DNA from: Oscillospiraceae bacterium
Lineage (GTDB): Bacteria; Bacillota; Clostridia; Oscillospirales; Acutalibacteraceae
DNA: 9,964 bases
Direction: 5' to 3'
NCBI GenBank assembly: GCA_028706415.1
Contig: JAQWBK010000056.1
Span: 1 to 9,964 of the forward strand
Under the pieces are notes generated by a model. The model saw only the letters and a program-made list of their open reading frames with translations, made no database searches and was not told the DNA's origin. This document shows, piece by piece, positions 6,100-9,964 of this stretch; the stretch's first letter is position 1, and every line of letters begins with the position of its first letter. Both the position numbers and the translations under genes were made by a program.

Positions 6100-7383
6100 T
6101 TAAAGACGAACACGAATTGAATTTGCATGAGCGTCCAACCCTTCCTCCTGGGCTAATGTAACTATATCTCGTGCAACACTTTCCAATGCGTTTTGGTTAT
6201 AGGATATAAAGCTTGATTTCTTTATAAAACTGTCAACCGAAAGTGGAGAGAAGAAACGCGCTGTTCCGCTTGTAGGCAGTACATGGTTTGGTCCTGCATA
6301 ATAATCGCCCAGCGGTTCGGGAGAATATTTCCCGAGAAATACCGAACCTGCGTTATCAAGTCGACTCAGATAATCCATAGGATTTTCGCACATCACTTCC
6401 AGATGTTCGGGGGCAAGTCGGTTTGCAAAATCCACCGCTTCATCCATGCTACGGCAAACTATTATTGCTCCGTAATCCGCGAGTGATTTTCTTATTATAT
6501 CGGCGCGGGATAGGTTCTTAATTTGGTTTTCAAGCTCGCACTTGGTCTTTTGGGCAATCTCGGAAGAGGTGGTAATGAGGATTGACGAAGCAAGCGGATC
6601 ATGCTCTGCCTGAGACATAAGATCAGCGGCAAGATATGCAGGATCTGCGGTATCGTCTGCAAGAATCAGTATTTCGCTTGGTCCTGCAATCATATCAATA
6701 TCTACAACGCCATAAACCAGTCTTTTTGCTGTTGCAACAAATATATTGCCCGGCCCCACGATTTTATCAACCTTTTGAATTGACTCGGTTCCGTATGCAA
6801 GGCCGGCCACAGCCTGCGCGCCGCCGCAAAGATATAGTTTGTCAACACCAGAAATATAGGCAGCGGCCATTACGGCAGTATTATAGCTACCATCTTTTTG
6901 AGGAGGGGTGACCATCACAATCTCTTTAACCCCGGCAATACGAGCGGGTATCGCATTCATCAGAACCGATGAGGGATATGCAGCCGTACCGCCGGGTACA
7001 TATATGCCTACCCTGTTAAGACCGCGTATTCGTTGCCCCATTATTATCCCGTCTTTATCGGTTGTAAGCCAGCTCTGCTGCACCTGACGGCGGTGAAACT
7101 CCTCAATATTTCGGGCTGCATTTTGCAGTGCAATGTAAACGCTGGGATCGCACTTATTGGCGAATTCCGCCAGTTCATCATATCCAATGAAATCAAGACG
7201 GGGATGTGTACCGTCAAACCGGCGGGTGTATTCGGTTATCGCCTCATCACCGCGCTCCCGCACATCATCAATAATATTCTGAACATCGGCGGTAACCCGC
7301 TGATTTAATTCACTGCTTCGTGATTCAAGCCGGCTTAAAAGACGGTATTCCGTATTTCCGTCGGCGTAAACAACCTTGACCAT
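6100..7383 (-). CDS. hisD: Histidinol dehydrogenase
   Basis: Zinc enzyme that oxidises L-histidinol to L-histidine in two NAD-dependent steps, ending the pathway. The product is 427 aa. The expected zinc ligands are all present at close to the E. coli positions: Q258, H261, D360 and H419. The catalytic pair E326-H327 lies in LAPEHLEV. Other landmarks are YVPGGTAAYPSS (128-139), VGPGNIFV (209-216) and YYAGPNHVLPTSG (361-373). AGAAAGGAAAG lies about 7 nt before the ATG. A 60-bp AT-rich gap separates it from hisG. This gap contains a TATAAT on the coding strand (7425-7420) but no matching -35, so I do not call an internal promoter. Confidence 0.96.
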   Translation of the reverse strand: MVKVVYADGNTEYRLLSRLESRSSELNQRVTADVQNIIDDVRERGDEAITEYTRRFDGTHPRLDFIGYDELAEFANKCDPSVYIALQNAARNIEEFHRRQVQQSWLTTDKDGIIMGQRIRGLNRVGIYVPGGTAAYPSSVLMNAIPARIAGVKEIVMVTPPQKDGSYNTAVMAAAYISGVDKLYLCGGAQAVAGLAYGTESIQKVDKIVGPGNIFVATAKRLVYGVVDIDMIAGPSEILILADDTADPAYLAADLMSQAEHDPLASSILITTSSEIAQKTKCELENQIKNLSRADIIRKSLADYGAIIVCRSMDEAVDFANRLAPEHLEVMCENPMDYLSRLDNAGSVFLGKYSPEPLGDYYAGPNHVLPTSGTARFFSPLSVDSFIKKSSFISYNQNALESVARDIVTLAQEEGLDAHANSIRVRL

Positions 7384-7443
7384 AATCTTTCTTTCCTTTC
7401 TGGCAGGAAATAATACTTTATTATAATTTTGAGATAGTATAAA

Positions 7444-8079
7444 TCAGATCTTTTGCTCCAGCATGGAAATAAAAGCCTCAATCTCATTTTTCCTGAGCTT
7501 CATGCAGGCCATATTTACGATTAAACGCGCTGAAATGGGCATGACTTCCTCGATAACCTCCAACCCGTTTTCACGCAGGGTGGAACCGGTTTCAACTATA
7601 TCCACAATGGCATCCGACAGCCCGAGAAGGGGAGCAAGCTCAACAGAACCCTCTATTTTAATGATACGGACATCCATTCCTTTGCCGCCGAAATATGCAC
7701 GCGATACATTAGGGTACTTTGATGCAACCGTTTTCGTTTTATAGCCCTTAAAAAAGTCGCTGCCTTTTGGGGCTGCAAGGGCAAAACGGCAACGGCCGAA
7801 ACCAAGGTCAAGAACCTCGTAAAAACTGCCACCCGATTCTGCAATCGTATCCTTGCCCACCACACCCAGGTCACATACCCCATGCTCAACATATGTAATA
7901 ACATCGGCGGCCTTTGCAAGCACCACCTCAAATCCATTGCCGTCGGGTAAACCGATAGGTAATATTAACCGTCTGCCTTTATTATAAACGGCAGTCGTAT
8001 CCAGCCCCATTCGGTCAAACATGCCGATTATATCCTTTTCAAGCCGCCCTTTTGTCAGGGCTATACGCATAGGTTTCAT
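7444..8079 (-). CDS. hisG: ATP phosphoribosyltransferase catalytic subunit, short form
   Basis: Condenses ATP and PRPP to PR-ATP, the first committed step and normally the point of feedback inhibition by histidine. At 211 aa it is the short form, which lacks the C-terminal regulatory domain and depends on HisZ. The PRPP-binding signature DAIVDIVETGSTLRENGL (156-173) is intact. RIALTKGRLEKD (5-16) and DLGVVGKDT (70-78) are also typical. The start is either ATG 8079 or the in-frame ATG at 8070 (MRIALTKG). AGAGGA sits at a rather long distance (13 nt) from the first, so the exact start is uncertain. The gene lies 21 bp after hisZ, as expected for subunits of one complex. Confidence 0.95.
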   Translation of the reverse strand: MKPMRIALTKGRLEKDIIGMFDRMGLDTTAVYNKGRRLILPIGLPDGNGFEVVLAKAADVITYVEHGVCDLGVVGKDTIAESGGSFYEVLDLGFGRCRFALAAPKGSDFFKGYKTKTVASKYPNVSRAYFGGKGMDVRIIKIEGSVELAPLLGLSDAIVDIVETGSTLRENGLEVIEEVMPISARLIVNMACMKLRKNEIEAFISMLEQKI

Positions 8080-8100
8080 TGCTTATGTCCATTCCTCTCA

Positions 8101-9303
8101 TCAATTGCCGATTTCATATACCGAAGTATTTTTACCAAACTCATACACTTTTAAAATGTGGCGCTTTTGGGCATATTCTCTTGCCTGTTCAACAGTTTGG
8201 AAAACGCTGAATTCACAATGAATACCTTCTTTTGTGAACTCTCCAACCTTTTTAAGGGCGGCAGTTTCATACCCGGGCTGGGCATGCACAAGCACCTCAG
8301 GCGGCATTGGGGGGGTAATCTCACCCCGTTCAAGCATACGCTTTGTAATAGAATCAACATTAACGCCAAATCCGGTAGCCGGTAAATCGCAACCGAAACG
8401 ACCAAGTAAAGTATCATATCGCCCGCCTGTTATAACAGTGTCGCCGCTGCCTTCAATATAACCGCGAAAAATAACTCCGGTATAATATTCGTTCTGGTGT
8501 ACCAGCCCAAGGTCGATCATTACCTGTTCGGAAAGCCCCAGAGCAGAGAGTTTATTATACAATGTATCAAGATATTCAAGGGCAGCTCTTGCTTCGTCAT
8601 TTTTACAAAGCGAAGAGGCGGCGGCAAGCACCTCCTTGCCCCCAAAAAGCCGAGGTAGGCGGCGGATTGCATCCACCGCATCCGATTGTTTTAGAGTATC
8701 AAGTATGCCGCTTAATGCCGCATAATTCTTGTTCTCAATCAGTGTTCTGATATTATCACGGATGCTGTCATCAACATCCAATTCGTTTACAAGAGAAAGG
8801 AAGAAACCAACATGCCCAATTTCCAACCTGAAATCCCCCACGCCGCAAAGGCGGAGTGAATCGGCCGCCAAGGACAGCACCTCAAGGTCAGCCCTCTCCC
8901 CTGCTGCGCCAATAAGCTCAATTCCAGCCTGAAATTCTTGATCGTTATGTCCGCTCAAACCATGGTTGAGGTGGTAGACATCCTGAGTGTAATAAAGCCG
9001 TATTGGTAGCGGAGCATATCTAAGCCGGGTTGCCGTAAGACGGGCGATCGGCAGGGTTGAATCCGGTCGCATTACAAGAAGCCTGCCTTTTGAATCAACC
9101 AGCTTATACATGTTTTCGACAGGTATAATCGGCTGTCCGGCATCAAACATATCATAATATTCCAAGCCGGGTGTCATAACCTCGGAAAAACCGCGCCGCA
9201 AAAACAGTTCGGCTAAAACCGTTTCAGCTTCGCGTCTGGCAAGACACTCTTCAAATAATAGGTCGCGTGTGCCCTCAGGCGTTACACCGAGATTTTTAAG
9301 CAT
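8101..9303 (-). CDS. hisZ: ATP phosphoribosyltransferase regulatory subunit
   Basis: A histidyl-tRNA synthetase paralogue that binds short HisG and supplies allosteric control by histidine. The 400-aa product shows a class II synthetase-like core: GTRDLLFEE (11-19), MRPDSTLPIARL (78-89) as motif 2, NEYYTGVIFRGY (271-282) and GGRYDTLLGRFG (293-304). A smaller C-terminal domain (about 335-400) resembles a reduced anticodon-binding-like domain. The operon context and its place directly before short hisG favour HisZ over a true HisRS. An ATG at 9315 is in frame but abuts the AAAGG site with no spacer. The ATG at 9303 lies 11-12 nt after it and starts close to the conserved TPEGTRD, so I prefer it. 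Confidence 0.94.
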   Translation of the reverse strand: MLKNLGVTPEGTRDLLFEECLARREAETVLAELFLRRGFSEVMTPGLEYYDMFDAGQPIIPVENMYKLVDSKGRLLVMRPDSTLPIARLTATRLRYAPLPIRLYYTQDVYHLNHGLSGHNDQEFQAGIELIGAAGERADLEVLSLAADSLRLCGVGDFRLEIGHVGFFLSLVNELDVDDSIRDNIRTLIENKNYAALSGILDTLKQSDAVDAIRRLPRLFGGKEVLAAASSLCKNDEARAALEYLDTLYNKLSALGLSEQVMIDLGLVHQNEYYTGVIFRGYIEGSGDTVITGGRYDTLLGRFGCDLPATGFGVNVDSITKRMLERGEITPPMPPEVLVHAQPGYETAALKKVGEFTKEGIHCEFSVFQTVEQAREYAQKRHILKVYEFGKNTSVYEIGN

Positions 9304-9321
9304 AAAAATGACCATCCTTTA

Positions 9322-9356
9322 GTAGCACGAATTTCGTAAATGCTTTAGTGTGCTAC
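9322..9356 (-). repeat. Inverted repeat in the hisZ leader
   Basis: GTAGCAC (9322-9328) and GTGCTAC (9350-9356) are perfectly complementary with a 21-nt loop. The right arm lies inside the operator palindrome and near the expected transcription start, so the full hairpin may not form in the mRNA. On the coding strand the left arm is followed by ACTAAA (9323-9318), which repeats the operator half-site sequence and runs into the hisZ ribosome binding site. It may be an additional regulator half-site. Confidence 0.35.
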
Positions 9357-9373
9357 CATGCTAACATACTAAA
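9344..9373. promoter_or_regulatory. 30-bp palindromic operator over the his promoter
   Basis: Read on the minus strand, TTTAGTATGTTA (9373-9362) and TAGCACACTAAA (9355-9344) are inverted copies matching at 10 of 12 positions, with CATG at the symmetric centre. In total 12 of 15 half-site positions are symmetric. The site covers the promoter spacer, the -10 box and the expected +1, the classical place for a repressor to block polymerase. TrpR-like HisR/YerC proteins are reported histidine regulators in Firmicutes, so such a protein is the leading candidate. I do not recall its consensus well enough to claim a match. Confidence 0.6.
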
Positions 9374-9386
9374 CATTAAATGTCAA
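9358..9386 (-). promoter_or_regulatory. Promoter of the histidine operon
   Basis: On the minus strand a perfect -35 TTGACA (9386-9381) is followed by a 17-bp spacer and TAGCAT (9363-9358). The -10 matches 4 of 6 bases and is preceded by TGT, giving an extended -10. Transcription would start near 9351, leaving a leader of about 48 nt before hisZ. The -35 lies 8 bp past the polC stop. There is no room for a T-box leader. Confidence 0.75.
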
Positions 9387-9394
9387 CAATAAAA

Positions 9395-9964
9395 TCACAT
9401 GCCGAAAAGGGACATCTGACTGGTTTCGGGAAGATTCCCGAGTACTCCGAGCAGTCTTAACGACTCGACAACCGATTTTGAAATCCCGCTTCGTGTCTGA
9501 AGATCATCGCAGGAGATAAATGTACCCTTATCCCTGGCTTCTATCAATCCTTGTGCGGCGGTAACCCCCAACCCCTTGATTGTGCTGAAAGGAAGCCTTA
9601 TCTTTCCCTCTTCCATCAAAAACTTATATGAGTGCGACTTATACAAATCAACCGGCAAAAATTCAACCTCCCGCTGCATTGCTTCATAAACAATATGAAG
9701 CGTTTCTGCTTGGGATTGTTCCTTGGCGGTTGCCTCCTTGCCTTTGTTCAATACTTCATCCCTGCTCCGCTTGACCTCTGCCTTGCCGCGCATTACCGGT
9801 TCGGCATCAAAATCGTCGCTTCGCACCGTAAAATAGGCTGCATAATATTCAGCCTTATGATTTACCTTATACCACGCGACACGCAAAGCGGCAATTACAT
9901 ATGCGGCGGCATGAGCCTTGGGAAACATATACTTAATCTTCATACATGAATCCTTATACCATGC
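9395..9964 (-). CDS. polC: DNA polymerase III PolC-type, C-terminal part (open at window edge)
   Basis: This is the last 189 codons of the replicative DNA polymerase III alpha subunit of low-GC Gram-positive bacteria. The reading frame stays open to base 9964 (A-W-Y-K-D-S-C ahead of the first internal Met), so the gene continues to the right. KIKYMFPKAHAAAYV is a hallmark of PolC, followed by YYAAYFTVRSDDFD, VDLYKSHSYKF, the helix-hairpin-helix-like PFSTIKGLGVTAAQGL, and the terminal beta-clamp-binding type motif QMSLF. Full-length PolC is about 1,400 aa or more, so only the C-terminal tail is seen. No terminator is visible before the his promoter, so some read-through into hisZ is possible. 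Confidence 0.95.
   Translation of the reverse strand, partial: AWYKDSCMKIKYMFPKAHAAAYVIAALRVAWYKVNHKAEYYAAYFTVRSDDFDAEPVMRGKAEVKRSRDEVLNKGKEATAKEQSQAETLHIVYEAMQREVEFLPVDLYKSHSYKFLMEEGKIRLPFSTIKGLGVTAAQGLIEARDKGTFISCDDLQTRSGISKSVVESLRLLGVLGNLPETSQMSLFGM

Larger units (their letters stand above)
2986..9351 (-). other. Histidine biosynthesis operon hisZGDCB-hisA::hisI-hisE
   Basis: Seven minus-strand genes are packed with gaps of -4 to 87 bp and no internal terminator that I can see. They appear to form one transcript from the promoter at 9358-9386 to the hairpin at 2955-2983. Gaps are 21 (Z/G), 60 (G/D), 21 (D/C), a 4-nt ATGA overlap (C/B), 87 (B/AI) and 16 (AI/E). HisH and HisF, the two subunits of imidazole glycerol phosphate synthase, are absent, as is a histidinol-phosphate phosphatase. 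The extent of the transcript is an inference from spacing and strand. Confidence 0.85.

Noticed and set aside
7384..7448. Internal promoter between hisG and hisD (TATAAT at 7425-7420 on the minus strand)
   Set aside because: No acceptable -35 hexamer lies 16-18 bp upstream, and the gap is simply AT-rich.
8158..8932. Several plus-strand open frames opposite hisZ, and similar frames opposite other genes
   Set aside because: They are antisense to well-conserved enzymes, have no convincing ribosome binding sites, and encode no recognisable proteins.
8101..9303. Histidyl-tRNA synthetase instead of HisZ
   Set aside because: It is the first gene of a his operon, directly before a short HisG that requires HisZ, and the C-terminal domain is small and diverged.
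9304..9394. T-box or other riboswitch controlling the his operon
   Set aside because: Only about 48 nt separate the predicted transcription start from hisZ, far too short for a T-box, and no T-box sequence is visible.

Overview
The window is most likely chromosomal DNA from a Bacillota (Firmicutes) species of class Clostridia. The evidence is a PolC-type replicative polymerase, the short HisG plus HisZ form of ATP-phosphoribosyltransferase, a clostridial-type DUF6062 protein, an OGG1-family glycosylase, AAGGAG-like ribosome binding sites, and TTG/GTG starts. I cannot name a genus. Coding density is high, no gene-free stretch exceeds about 180 bases, and I see no transposase, tRNA, rRNA or CRISPR array.

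Layout from left to right. Bases 1-122 are a gene-free edge with overlapping inverted repeats. A DUF6062 gene (minus strand, 123-812) diverges from an OGG1-like 8-oxoguanine DNA glycosylase gene (plus, 996-1829) across a short AT-rich region holding palindromes and promoter-like boxes. Next is a class II fructose-bisphosphate aldolase gene (plus, 2005-2940), which converges on the histidine genes across a strong 12-bp hairpin (2955-2983). From 9351 down to 2986 the minus strand carries a histidine operon in the order hisZ-hisG-hisD-hisC-hisB-hisA::hisI-hisE. At the right edge is the 3' end of polC (minus, 9395-9964, open at the window end).

The operon encodes every histidine pathway step except imidazole glycerol phosphate synthase. 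HisZ/HisG make PR-ATP, HisE and the HisI domain hydrolyse and open it, and the HisA domain isomerises ProFAR. HisB, HisC and HisD act after the missing step. In the common order hisB-hisH-hisA-hisF-hisI, hisH would sit in the 87-bp hisB/hisA gap and hisF would sit exactly where HisA is now fused in frame to HisI. The two halves of one enzyme are therefore missing from two separate places, and one loss coincides with a new HisA-HisI fusion while HisE stays separate. A phosphatase for histidinol phosphate is also not present, which is common. This rearranged operon is the most unusual thing in the window.

The operon has a convincing promoter between polC and hisZ (TTGACA, 17 bp, TAGCAT with an extended TG). 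A 30-bp imperfect palindrome lies over its spacer, -10 box and expected transcription start. This looks like an operator for a repressor, plausibly a TrpR-like HisR/YerC regulator, and the leader is too short for a T-box.
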